A DNA stretch of 64,000 bases, taken from contig NW_027476798.1 in the NCBI RefSeq assembly GCF_051020955.1, positions 62,001 through 126,000 on the forward strand, given 5' to 3'. The stretch comes from Megalopta genalis (taxonomy: Eukaryota; Arthropoda; Insecta; Hymenoptera; Halictidae). The translations under genes and the position numbers were made by a program. Of this stretch, positions 12,730 through 24,896 are shown in pieces. Below the pieces are notes generated by a model, which was not told the origin of the DNA, made no database searches, and saw nothing but the letters and a program-made list of their open reading frames with translations. The first letter of the stretch is position 1, and each line of letters begins with the position of its first letter.

Positions 12730-12809
12730 TATATCACAAGTATTTGTATCAAAACCATTTGTTTCGCATGGATTTGAAGCTAAGCCTTCTACTTCGCATT
12801 GATTTGAAG
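12660..12809. repeat. Type example of the 150-bp A-B-C-D-E unit
   Basis: Five consecutive 30-bp monomers, one of each type, make a complete 150-bp unit. The B monomer contains GCATGC, which recurs roughly once per 150 bp through much of the window and would produce a ladder with a SphI-type digest. Monomers of the same type in distant units resemble each other more than adjacent monomers do, which is the defining feature of a higher-order repeat. Confidence 0.9.
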
Positions 12810-15174
12810 ATAAATCATGCGTTTCGCATGGATTTGAAGCTAACTCGTTTGTTTCGCATGCCGTTGATGCTAAATCATGTATATCACAAGTATTTGAAGC
12901 TGAACCATTTTATTCTCGTGAAAATTAAGCTAAACCATGTGTTTCGCTTGGATTTGAAGCTAAGCCTTCTACTTCGCATTGATTTGAAGCCAAATCATGT
13001 GTTAGGCTTGGATTTGAAACTATGCCTTCTACTTCGCATTGATTGGAAGCTAAATCTTGTGTTTGGTATGGATTTGAAGCTAACTCGGTTGTTTCGCCTG
13101 CATTCGAAGTTATACCACGCATAATCGCAAGTATTTGAAGCTCAGTCATCCGTTTCGCATGGATTTGAAGCTAAGCCTTCTACTTCGCATTGATTTGAAG
13201 CTAAATCATATGTTTCGCTTGGATTTGAAGGTAACACGTTTGTTTCACTTGCAGTTGAAGCTCAATCATGTATATCACAAGTATTTGAAGCTGAACAATT
13301 TGTTTCGCATGAATACTAAGTTAAACCATGTGTTTCGCATGAGTATTAAGCTAAACCATGTTTTTGTAATGAATTTGAAGCTAAATCATGTGTTTCGCAT
13401 GGATTTGAAGCCAACTCGTTTGTTTCGCCTGCAGTTGATTCTAAATCATGTATTTTACAAGTATTTGAACCTAAACCATTTGTTCCTCATGTATTTGAAG
13501 CTAGGCCGTCCACTTCGCATTGACGTGAAGCTAAATCATGTGTTTGCTTGGATTTGAAACTAAGCCTTCTACTTCGCATTGATTTGAAGCTAAATCATGT
13601 GTTTCGCTTGGATTTGAAGCTAACTCGATTGTTTCGAATGCAGTTGATGATAAATCATGTATATCACAAGTATTTGAAACTGACCCATTTGATTCTCGTG
13701 AAAATTAAGCCAAACCATGTGTTTCGCTTGGATTTGAAGCTAAGCCTTCTACTTCGCATTGATTGGAAGCTAAATCATGTGTTTCGCTTGGATTTGGAGC
13801 TAACTCGTTTGTTTCGCATACATTTGAGGCTAAATCATGTATATCACAAGTATTTGAAGCAAAACCATTTGATTCGCATGGATTTGAAACAAAGCCTTCT
13901 ACTTCGCATTGATTTGAAGCTAAATCATGTTTTTCGCTTGGATTTGAAACTAAGCCTTCTACTTCGCATTGAATTGAAGCTAAATCATGTGTTTCGCTCG
14001 AATTTGAAACTAACTCGGTTGTTTTGCTTGAATTCGAAGCTATATCTCTTACACTCGCAAGTATTTGAAGCCCAGTCATCCGTTTCGCATGGATTTGATG
14101 CTAAGCCTTCTACTTCGCATTGATTTGAAGCTAAATCATGTGTTTCGCTTGGATTTAAAGCTAAATCTTTTTTTTCGCATTCAGTTGAAGCTATATCACT
14201 TATATCGCAAGTATTTGAATCTAAATCATTTGTGTCGCATGGATTCGAATCTCATCCTTCTATTTCGCATTGATTTGAAGCTAAATCATGTGTTTCTCAT
14301 GGATTTAAAGCTAACACGTTTGTTTCGCATATAGTTGAAGCTAAATCGTGTATATCACAAATATTTGAAGCTAAACAATTTGTTTCGCATGGATTCGAAG
14401 ATCAGTCTTCTACTTCGCATTGATTTGAAGCTAAATCATGTGTTTGGCTTGGATATGAAGCTCACTCGTTTGTTTTTCCAGCATTTGAAGCTATATCACT
14501 TATATCGCAAGTATTTGAAGCTAAATCATTTGTGTCGCATGGATTCGAAAATCAGCCTTCTATTTCGCACTGATTCGAAGCTAAATCATGCGTTTCGCAT
14601 GGAATTGAAGCTAACACGTTTGTTTCGCATATAGTTGAAGCTAAATCGTGTATGTCACAAGTATTTGAAGCTAAACAATTTGTTTCGCATGGATTCGAAG
14701 ATCAGTCTTCTACTTCGCATTGATTTGAAGCTAAATCATGTGTTTGGCTTGGATATGAAGCTCACTCGTTTGTTTTTCCAGCATTTGAAGCTATATCACT
14801 TATATCGCAAGTATTTGAAGCTAAATCATTTGTGTCGCATTGATTCGAAAATCAGTCTTCTACTTCGCATTTATTTGGAGCTAAATCATGTGTTTCGCAT
14901 GAATTTAAAGCTAACACGTTTGTTTCGCATATAGTTGAAGCTAATTCATGTATATCACAAGTATTTGAAGCTAAACCATTTGATTCTCATGGATTTGGAG
15001 CTAAGCCTTCTACTTCGCATTGATTTCGAGCTAAATCATGTGTTTCGCATGGATTTAATGCTAACACGTTTGTTTCGCATGCAGTTGAAGCTAAATCATG
15101 TACATCACAAGTATTTGAAGCTAAACCATTTGTTTCGCATGGATTAGAGAATTAGCCTCCTATTTCGCATTGTT
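12730..15174. repeat. Satellite block B, left arm
   Basis: This is a shortened copy of 1-3249 (block A). The offset is 12,404 up to about 14,560 and 11,925 afterwards, because block A has 479 bp that block B lacks. No LTR or other insert lies in this arm. It also matches block C at 40.8-43.7 kb. Confidence 0.85.
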
Positions 15175-15411
15175 TTGAAGCTAAATCATGAGTTTCCCAT
15201 GGATTTGAAGCTAACTCGTTTGTTTCGCTTGGATTTGAAGCTAACTCGTTTATTTCGCATGCAGTTGAAGCTCAATCATGTATATCACAAGTATTTGAAG
15301 CTAAACCATTTGTTTCGCATGGATTTGAAGATAAGCCTCCTACTTCGCATTAATTTGAAGCTGACTCGTTTGTTTTGCCTGCACTTGAAGCTATATCACT
15401 TATATCGCAAG

Positions 15412-16042
15412 TGTTACGGCCAAGTGGCCAGGATTTATGGCAGGGGCCATGTGCTTGGGTACCCGGACGGTATGGGTCTGTCCCGGGCCGTTCCCCGGCA
15501 CATGCGGCACCGTCATAACGTCTCCTGGTCTTTGATTACGGTCCAGTCAATTACGGTTGGGTCTGGCATTGTTCGGGCACGTAGGCCCATCAGCGCGGGA
15601 TGTCTAGCAGGAGTTATTTTGCCACTCTCCCTCCTAACTCCCGGCCCACCGTTTTGGGGCAGACTCACTGGATTTGGGATTGCAGTGATTGGACCGTAAT
15701 TCCTTGCCGCCACCCTAGGTAAAGAGAAGTAGGGAGGACCCAGGTGATATTACGCATGACTCCGGTCCTCTAGGGGACAGAAAAGTCGGAACAGACAGAC
15801 AGAAAGCACAGAACATCAGAAGAGTACAGAACATTTTTAGAGCTTGAGAAGAGAACACCTTACACTTTCAGACAGAACAGAACAGAAGACATAGAGAGAT
15901 ACGCGTAACGGTTAGGTTGCGTGTTACAAATAGAGTACTAGCATTTCATTTAGTCCGACTACAGTGGGTGGTCCTTCGAGTTAGTCGGCACCAAGTGCAA
16001 TATTCAGAGGATCTCCGTCATCCATCTGATGAGTCCTCAACA
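15412..16042. mobile_element. Solo LTR, copy 3 (631 bp, complete)
   Basis: The ends TGTTACGG and TCAACA and the GCAAG flanks (15407-15411 and 16043-16047) are as in copy 1. Differences from copy 1 that I find are TTCCCCGGCAC in place of TTCCCGGGCAC, destroying the second CCCGGG site, and TTACACTTTC in place of TTAGACTTTC. Copy 4 shares the first change; the second position lies in the part copy 4 has lost. Confidence 0.87.
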
Positions 16043-16347
16043 GCAAGTATTTGAAGCTAAACCATTTGTTTCGCATGGATTCGAAAATCAGTCTTCTACT
16101 TCGCATTTATTTGAAGCTAAATCATGAGTTTCCCATGGATTTGAAGCTAACTCGTTTGTTTCGCTTGGATTTGAAGCTAACTCGTTTATTTCGCATGCAG
16201 TTGAAGCTCAATCATGTATATCACAAGTATTTGAAGCTAAACCATTTGTTTCGCATGGATTTGAAGATAAGCCTCCTACTTCGCATTAATTTGAAGCTGA
16301 CTCGTTTGTTTTGCCTGCACTTGAAGCTATATCACTTATATCGCAAG

Positions 16348-16659
16348 TGTTACGGCCAAGTGGCCAGGATTTATGGCAGGGGCCATGTGCTTGGGTACCC
16401 GGACGGTATGGGTCTGTCCCGGGCCGTTCCCCGGCACATGCGGCACCGTCATAACGTCTCCTGGTCTTTGATTACGGTCCAGTCAATTACGGTTGGGTCT
16501 GGCATTGTTCGGGCACGTAGGCCCATCAGCGCGGGATGTCTAGCAGGAGTTATTTTGCCACTCTCCCTCCTAACTCCCGGCCCACCGTTTTGGGGCAGAC
16601 TCACTGGATTTGGGATTGCAGTGATTGGACCGTAATTCCTTGCCGCCACCCTAGGTAAA
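16348..16659. mobile_element. Solo LTR, copy 4 (truncated, about 312 of 631 bp)
   Basis: It begins normally after GCAAG (16343-16347) but stops at CCCTAGGTAAA, after which satellite (TCATTTGTTTCGCATGG) follows with no right end and no second GCAAG. The last bases TAAA occur both in the LTR (GGTAAAGAGAAG) and in the satellite (GCTAAATCATTTG), so the break lies in a 4-bp microhomology and its exact position is ambiguous within 16656-16659. It carries the TTCCCCGGCAC variant of copy 3. Confidence 0.88.
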
Positions 16660-18293
16660 TCATTTGTTTCGCATGGTTTCGAAAATCAGCCTTCTACTTC
16701 GCATTGATTTGAAGCTAAATCATGTGTTTCGCTTGGATTTGAAGCTAACTCGATTGTTTCGAATGCAGTTGATGATAAATCATGTATATCACAAGTATTT
16801 GAAACTGACCCATTTGATTCTCGTGAAAATTAAGCCAAACCATGTGTTTCGCTTGGATTTGAAACTAAGCCTTCTACTTCGCATTGATTTGAAGCTAAAT
16901 CATATGTTTCGCTTGGATTTGAAACTAAGCCTTCTACTTCGCATTGATTGGAAGCTAAATCTTGTGTTTGGTATGGATTTGATGCTAACTCGGTTGTTTC
17001 GCCAGCATTCGAAGTTATATCACGTATAATCGCAAGTATTTGAAGCCCAGTCATCCGTTTCGCATGGATTTGAAGCTAAGCCTTCTACTTCGCATTGATT
17101 TGAAGCTAAATCATATGTTTCGCTTGGATTTGAAGGTAACACGTTTGTTTCACTTGCAGTTGAAGCTCAATCATGTATATCACAAGTATTTGAAGCTGAA
17201 CAATTTGTTTCGCATGAATACTAAGTTAAACCATGTGTTTCGCATGAGTATTAAGCTAAACCATGTTTTTGTAATGAATTTGAAGCTAAATCATGTGTTT
17301 CGCATGGATTTGAAGCCAACTCGTTTGATTCGCCTGCAGTTGATTCTAAATCATGTATTTTACAAGTATTTGAACCTAAACCATTTGTTCCTCATGTATT
17401 TGAAGCTAAGCCTTCCACTTCGCATTGATGTGAAGCTAAATCATGTGCATCGCTTGGATTTGAAGCTAACTCGATTGTTTCGAATGCAGTTGATGCTAAA
17501 TCATGTATATCACAAGTATTTGAAGCTGAACCATTTGATTCTCGTGAAAATTAAGCTAAACCATGTGTTTCGCTTGGATTTGAAGCTAAGCCTTCTACTT
17601 CGCATTGATTTGAAGCTAAATCATGTGTTTCGCTTGGATTTGGTGCTATCTCGTTTGTTTCGCATACATTTGAAGCTAAATCATGTATATCACAAGTAAT
17701 TGAAGCAAAACCATTTGATTCGCATGGATTTGAAACAAAGCCTTCTACTTCGCATTGATTTGAACTAAATCATGTTTTTCGCTTGGATTTGAAACTAAGC
17801 CTTCTACTTCCCATTGAATTGAAGCTAAATAATGTGTTTCGCATGAATTTGAATCTAACTCGTTTGTTTTGCTTGCATTCGAAGCTATATCTCTTACATT
17901 CGCAAGTATTTGAAGTTCAATCATTCGTTTCGCATGGATTTGAAGCTAAGGCTTCTAGTTCGCATTGATTTGAAGCTAAATCATGTGTTTCGCTTGGATT
18001 TGAAGCTAATTCGGTTATTTCGTATGCAGTTGAAGCTAAATCATGTATATTACAAGTATTTGAAGCTGAACAATTTGTTTCGCATGAATATTAAGTTAAA
18101 CCATGTGTTTCGCATGAGTATTAAGCTAAACCATGTGATTCGCATTGATTTGAAGCTAAATCATGTGCTTCGCATGGATTTGAAGCTAACTCGTTTGTTT
18201 CGCATGCAGTTGATGCTAAATCACGTATATCACAACTATTTGAAGCTAAACTATTTGTTTCGCATGGATTCGATGATCAGCCTTCTATTTCGC
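16656..18293. repeat. Satellite segment duplicated from 10,920-12,557
   Basis: Offset 5,736 throughout, starting exactly at the break in LTR copy 4. Differences are sparse, such as GTGCATCGCTTGG near 17,446 in place of GTGCTTCGCTTGG. Homology ends near 18,293, where this copy goes to GATTTGAAGATAAATCATGC and the other continues differently. Confidence 0.85.
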
Positions 18294-21200
18294 ATTGATT
18301 TGAAGATAAATCATGCGTTTCGCATGGATTTGAAGCTAACTCGTTTGTTTCGCATGCCGTTGATGCTAAATCATGTATATCACAAGTATTTGAAGCTGAA
18401 CCATTTTATTCTCGTGAAAATTAAGCTAAACCATGTGTTTCGCTTGGATTTGAAGCTAACACGTTTGTTTCGAATGCAGTTGAAGCTAAATCATGTATAT
18501 CACAATTATTTGAAGCTGAACCATTTGTTTGGCATGGATTTGAAGCTAAGCCTTCTACATCGCATTTATTTGATGCCAAGTCACGTGTTTCGCATTGGTT
18601 TGAAGATAACTCGTTTGTTTCGCATGCAGTTGATGCTAAATCATGTATATCACAAGTATTTGAAGCTGAGCCATTTGATTCTCATGAATATTAAGCTAAA
18701 CCATGTGTTTCGCATGAATATTAAGCTAGACCAAGTGTTTCGCATGAATTGGAAGATAAATCATGTGTTTCACATGGATTTGAAGCTGACTCGTTTGTTT
18801 TGCCTGCATTTGAAGCTATATCACTTCTATCGCAAGTATTTGAAGCTAAACCATTTGTTTTGCATGGATTTGAAGCAAAGCCATCTACTTCGCATTGATT
18901 TGAAGCTGAATCATGTGTTTCGCTTGGATTTGAAGTTCACTCGTTTGTTTCGCCTGCATTTGAAGCTGTATCACTTTTATCGCAAGTATATGAATCTAAA
19001 TCATCTGTATTGCATGGATTTGATGCTAATCCTTCTACTTCGCATTGATTTGAAGCTGAATCATGTGTTTCGCATGGATTTAAAGCTAACACGTTTGTTT
19101 CGCATATAGTTGAAGCTAATTCATGTATATCACAAGTATTTGAATCTAAACCATTTGATTCTCATGGATTTGGAGCTAAGCTTTTTACTTCGCATTGATT
19201 TCGAGCTAAACCATGTGTGTCGCTTCGATTTGAAGCTAACTCGTTTGTTTCGCCTGCATTTGAAGATAAATCATGTATAGCACAAGTATTTGTAGCTAAG
19301 CCATTTGTTTCGCATGGATTTGAAAATAAGCCTTCTACTTCGCAATTGATTTGCAGCCAACTCGATTGTTTCGCCTGCATTTGAAGCTATATCACTTATA
19401 TCGCAATTATCTGAAGATAAATCATTTGTTTCTCATGTGTTTGAAGCTAAGCCCCCTACATCGCACTGATTCGAAGATAAATCACGTGAATCGCATGGAT
19501 TTGAAGCTAACTCGTTTGTTTCGCATGCAGTTGAAGCTAAATCATGTATATCAGAAGTACTTGAAGCTGAACCATTTGTTTCTCATTGGTTTTGAAGCTA
19601 AGCCTTCTACTTCGAATTGATTTGAAGCTAAATCAAGTGTTTCGCATGGATTTGAAGTTAACTCGTTAGTTTCGCATGCAGTTGAAGCAAAATCATGTAT
19701 ATCACAAGTATTTGAAGCTAAACCATTTGATTCTCATGGTTTTGGAGCTAAGCCTTCTACTTCGCATTGATTTGGAGCTAAATCATGTGTTTCTCATGGA
19801 TTTAAAGCTAACACGTTTGTTTCGCATATAGTTGAAGCTAAATCATGTATATCACAAGCATTTGAAGCTAAAACATTTGTTTTGGATGGATTTGAATATT
19901 AGCATTCTACTTCGCATTGATTTAATGCTAAATCATGTGTATCGAATGGATTTGAAGCTAACTCGTTTGTTTAGCCTGCAGTTGACGATATATCATCAGA
20001 TAACTCGTTTGTGTCGCATGCAATTGAAGCTCATTCATGTGTATCAGAAGTATTTGAAGCAAAACCATTTGCTTCACATGGATTTGAAGATAAGCCTTTT
20101 ACTTCGCACTGATTTGAAGCTAAACCATTTGTTTCGTATGGATTTGATGCTAAACCTTCTACTTGGCATTGATTTGAATCTAAATCATGTGTTTCGCATG
20201 GATTTGAAGCTAACTCGTTTGCTTCACATGCTGTTGAAGCTAAATCTAATATATCACAAGTATTTGAAGCTAAACCATTTGTTTCGCATGGTTTCGAAGA
20301 TCAGCCTTCTACTTCGCATTGATTTGGAGCAAAATCATGTGTTTCGCATGGATTTATAGCTAACACGTTTGTTTCGCATGCAGTTGAAGCTAAATCATGT
20401 ATATCACAAGTATTTGAAGCTAAACCATTTGTTTCTAATGGATTCGAAGATCAGCCTTCCACTTCGCATTGATTTGAAGCTAAATCAAGTGCTGCTCTTG
20501 GATTTGAAGCTCACTCGTTTGTTTTTCTAGCATTTGAAGCTATATCACTTATATCGCAAGTATTTGACGCTAAATCATTTGTGTCGCATGGATTCGAAAA
20601 TCAGTCTTCTATTTCGCATTGATTTGGAGCTAAATCATGTATTTCGCATGGATTTAAAGCTAACACGTTTGTTTCGCATGCAGTTGAAGCTAATTCATTT
20701 ACATCACAAGTATTTGAAGCTAAACCCTTTCTTTCGCATGGGTTTGAAGGTAAGCCTTCTACTTCGCATTGATTTGAAGCTAAATCAAGTGTTCCGCTTG
20801 GATTTAAAGCTAACTCGTTTGTTTCGCATGCAGGTGAAGCAAAATCATGTATAAACAAGTATTTGAAGCTAAACCATTCGTTTCGCATGGGTTTGAAGCT
20901 TATCTTTCTACATCGCATGAATTTGAACTAAATCAGGTGTTTCGCTTGGATTTGAAGCGAACTCGTTTGTTTCGCATGCAGCTGAAGCTAAATCATGTAT
21001 ATCACAAGTATTTGAAGCTAAGCCCTCTACTTCGCATTGATTTGAAGCTAAAGCATGTGTTTCGCTTGTATTTGAAGCTCACTCGTTTGTTTCGCATGCA
21101 GTTGAAGCTAAATCATGTATATCACAAGTATTTGAAGCTGAACCATTTGATTCTCGTGAAAATTAAGCTAAACCATGTGTTTCGCTTGGATTTGAAGCTA

Positions 21201-21762
21201 AGCCTTCTACTTCGCATTGATTTGAAGCTAAATCATGTGTTAGGCTTGGATTTGAAACTAAGCCTTCTACTTCGCATTGATTGGAAGCTAAAACTTGTGT
21301 TTGGTATGGATTTGAAGCTAACTCGTTTGTTTCGCCTGCATTCGAAGTTATATCACGTATAATCGCAAGTATTTGAAGCCCAGTCATCCGTTTCGCATGG
21401 ATTTGAAGCTAAGCCTTCTACTTCGCATTGATTTGAAGCTAAATCATGTCTTTCGCTTGGATTTGAAACAAAGCCTTCTACTTCGCATTGATTTGAAGCT
21501 AAATCATGTTTTTCGCTTGGATTTGAAACTAAGCCTTCTACTTCGCATTGAATTGAAGCTAAATCATGTGTTCCGCATGAATTTGAATCTAACTCATTTG
21601 TTTTGCTTGAATTCGAAGCTATATCTCTTACATTCGCAAGTATTTGAAGTTCAATCATCCGGTTCGCATGGATTTTAAGCTAAGCCTTCTACTTCGCATT
21701 GATTTGAAGCTAAATCATGTGTTTCGCTTGGATTTGAAGCTAACTCGTTTGTTTCGCATACA
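18294..21762. repeat. Satellite mosaic with no large tandem unit
   Basis: All monomers are recognisable, but the order is a patchwork. About 18,294-18,430 resembles 12,800-12,940. About 18,440-18,620 resembles the 300-bp unit. About 18,630-19,070 resembles the satellite right of the LTR (4126-4500). About 21,160-21,390 matches 520-745. A broken monomer occurs at about 19,981-20,007 (GTTGACGATATATCATCAG), where most of one unit is missing. The longest open frame of the window (17910-19109, plus strand, 399 codons) falls partly here and is pure decapeptide repeat. Confidence 0.78.
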
Positions 21763-24700
21763 TTTGAAGCTAAATCACGTATATCACAATTATTTGAAGC
21801 TAAACTATTTGTTTCGCATGGATTCGATGATCAGCCTTCTATTTCGCATAGATTTGCAGCTAAATCATGTATATCACAAGTATTTGTAGCAAAACCATTT
21901 GTTTCGCATGGATTTGAAGCTAAGCCTTCTACTTCGCTTTGATTTGAAGCTAAATCATGTGTTTCGCATGGATTTGAAGCTAACTTGTTTGTTTCGCATG
22001 GATTTGAAGCTAAATCATGTATATCACAAGTATTTGTATCCCAACCATTTGTTTCGCATGGATTTGAAGCTAAGCCATCTACTTCGCATTGATTTGAAGC
22101 TAAATCATGTGTTTCGCATCGATTTGAAGCTAACTGGTTTGTTTCGCCAGCAGTTGAAGCTATATCATTTATATTCGCAAGTATTTGAAGCAAAACTATT
22201 TGTTTTGTATGGATTTGAAGCTAAACCTTCACATTCGCATTGATTTGAAGCTAAATCATGTGTTTCGCTTTGGTTTGAAGATAACTCGTTTGTTTCGCAC
22301 GCAGTTGAAGCTTCATCATGTTTATCGCAAGTATCTGAATCTAAACCATCTGTTTCGCATGAATATTAAGCTAAACCATGTGTTTCGCATGAATTTGAAG
22401 CTATATCATGTATATCACAAGTATTTGAAGCTAAACCATTTGATTCGCATGGGTTTGAAAATAAGCCTTCTACTTCGCATTAATTTGAAGCTACATCATG
22501 TAATTCGAATGGATTTGAAGATAACTCGTTTGTTTCGCCTGCATTTGAAACTATATCACTTATATTCGCAAGTATTTGAATCTTAATCATTCGCTTCGCA
22601 TGGATTTGCAGCTAAGCCTTCTACTTCGCATTGATTTGAAGCTAAATCATGTGTTTAGCATGGATTTGTAGCTAACTGGTCTTTTTAGCATGCAGTTGAA
22701 GCCAAATCAAATGGTTTGTTTCGCGTTGATTTGAAACTAATGCTTCTACCTCGCATTGATTTGAAGTAAAATCATGTGTTTCCCATGGGTGTGAATCTAA
22801 ATCGACTGTTTCGCATGTAGCTGAAGAGAAATCATGTATATCACAAGTATTTGAAGCTAAACCATTTGTTTCGCATGGATTTGATGCTAAACCTTCTACT
22901 TGGCATTGATTTGAATCTAAATCATGTGTTTCGCATGGAGTTGAAGCTAACTCGTTTGTTTCCCATGGATTTGAAGCTAACTCGTTTCTATCGCATGGAT
23001 TTAAAGCTAACTCGTTTGTTTCGCATGCTGTTGAAGCTAAATCTAGTATATCACAAGTATTTGAAGCTAAATCATTTGTTTCGCATGGTTTCGAAAATCA
23101 GCCTTCTATTTCGCATTGATTTGAAGCTAAATCATGAGTTTCGCATGGATTTGAAGCTAACACGTTTGTTTCGCATATAATTGATGCTAAATCATGTATA
23201 TCACGAGTATTTGAAGCTAAACCATTTGATTCTCATGGATTTGGAGCTAAGCCTTCTACTTCGCATTGATTTCGAGCTAAATCATGTGTTTCGCATGGAT
23301 TTAAAGCTAACACGTTTGTTTCGCATGCAGTTGAAGCTAAATCACGTATATCACAATTATTTGAAGCTAAACTATTTGTTTCGCATGGATTCGATGATCA
23401 GCCTTCTATTTCGCATAGATTTGCAGCTAAATCATGTATATCACAAGTATTTGTAGCAAAACCATTTGTTTCGCATGGATTTGAAGCTAAGCCTTCTACT
23501 TCGCTTTGATTTGAAGCTAAATCATGTGTTTCGCATGGATTTGAAGCTAACTTGTTTGTTTCGCATGGATTTGAAGCTAAATCATGTATATCACAAGTAT
23601 TTGTATCCCAACCATTTGTTTCGCATGGATTTGAAGCTAAGCCATCTACTTCGCATTGATTTGAAGCTAAATCATGTGTTTCGCATCGATTTGAAGCTAA
23701 CTGGTTTGTTTCGCCAGCAGTTGAAGCTATATCATTTATATTCGCAAGTATTTGAAGCAAAACTATTTGTTTTGTATGGATTTGAAGCTAAACCTTCACA
23801 TTCGCATTGATTTGAAGCTAAATCATGTGTTTCGCTTTGGTTTGAAGATAACTCGTTTGTTTCGCACGCAGTTGAAGCTTCATCATGTTTATCGCAAGTA
23901 TCTGAATCTAAACCATCTGTTTCGCATGAATATTAAGCTAAACCATGTGTTTCGCATGAATTTGAAGCTATATCATGTATATCACAAGTATTTGAAGCTA
24001 AACCATTTGATTCGCATGGGTTTGAAAATAAGCCTTCTACTTCGCATTAATTTGAAGCTACATCATGTAATTCGAATGGATTTGAAGATAACTCGTTTGT
24101 TTCGCCTGCATTTGAAACTATATCACTTATATTCGCAAGTATTTGAATCTTAATCATTCGCTTCGCATGGATTTGCAGCTAAGCCTTCTACTTCGCATTG
24201 ATTTGAAGCTAAATCATGTGTTTAGCATGGATTTGTAGCTAACTGGTCTTTTTAGCATGCAGTTGAAGCCAAATCAAATGGTTTGTTTCGCGTTGATTTG
24301 AAACTAATGCTTCTACCTCGCATTGATTTGAAGTAAAATCATGTGTTTCCCATGGGTGTGAATCTAAATCGACTGTTTCGCATGTAGCTGAAGAGAAATC
24401 ATGTATATCACAAGTATTTGAAGCTAAACCATTTGTTTCGCATGGATTTGATGCTAAACCTTCTACTTGGCATTGATTTGAATCTAAATCATGTGTTTCG
24501 CATGGAGTTGAAGCTAACTCGTTTGTTTCCCATGGATTTGAAGCTAACTCGTTTCTATCGCATGGATTTAAAGCTAACTCGTTTGTTTCGCATGCTGTTG
24601 AAGCTAAATCTAGTATATCACAAGTATTTGAAGCTAAATCATTTGTTTCGCATGGTTTCGAAAATCAGCCTTCTATTTCGCATTGATTTGAAGCTAAATC

Positions 24701-24896
24701 ATGAGTTTCGCATGGATTTGAAGCTAACACGTTTGTTTCGCATATAATTGATGCTAAATCATGTATATCACGAGTATTTGAAGCTAAACCATTTGATTCT
24801 CATGGATTTGGAGCTAAGCCTTCTACTTCGCATTGATTTCGAGCTAAATCATGTGTTTCGCATGGATTTAAAGCTAACACGTTTGTTTCGCATGCA
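21763..24896. repeat. Tandem duplication of a 1,567-bp unit, copies indistinguishable
   Basis: Units are 21763-23329 and 23330-24896. Landmarks such as TAAATCACGT are at 21771 and 23338. I find no difference between the copies, and every open frame in one has an identical counterpart 1,567 bp away. The unit includes an irregular monomer at about 22,690-22,740 (CAAATCAAATGGTTTGTTTC), duplicated at about 24,257-24,307. Confidence 0.9.

Larger units (their letters stand above)
15175..16659. repeat. 936-bp tandem duplication carrying LTR copies 3 and 4, second unit truncated
   Basis: Unit 1 is about 15175-16110 and unit 2 runs from about 16111 until it breaks inside LTR copy 4. The LTR starts are 936 bp apart. 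Subtracting the LTR and one target repeat (636 bp) leaves exactly 300 bp of satellite, ten monomers. Both units carry TTGTTTTGCCTGCAC before the LTR, where blocks A and C have TTGTTTCGCCTGCAC. Confidence 0.87.
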
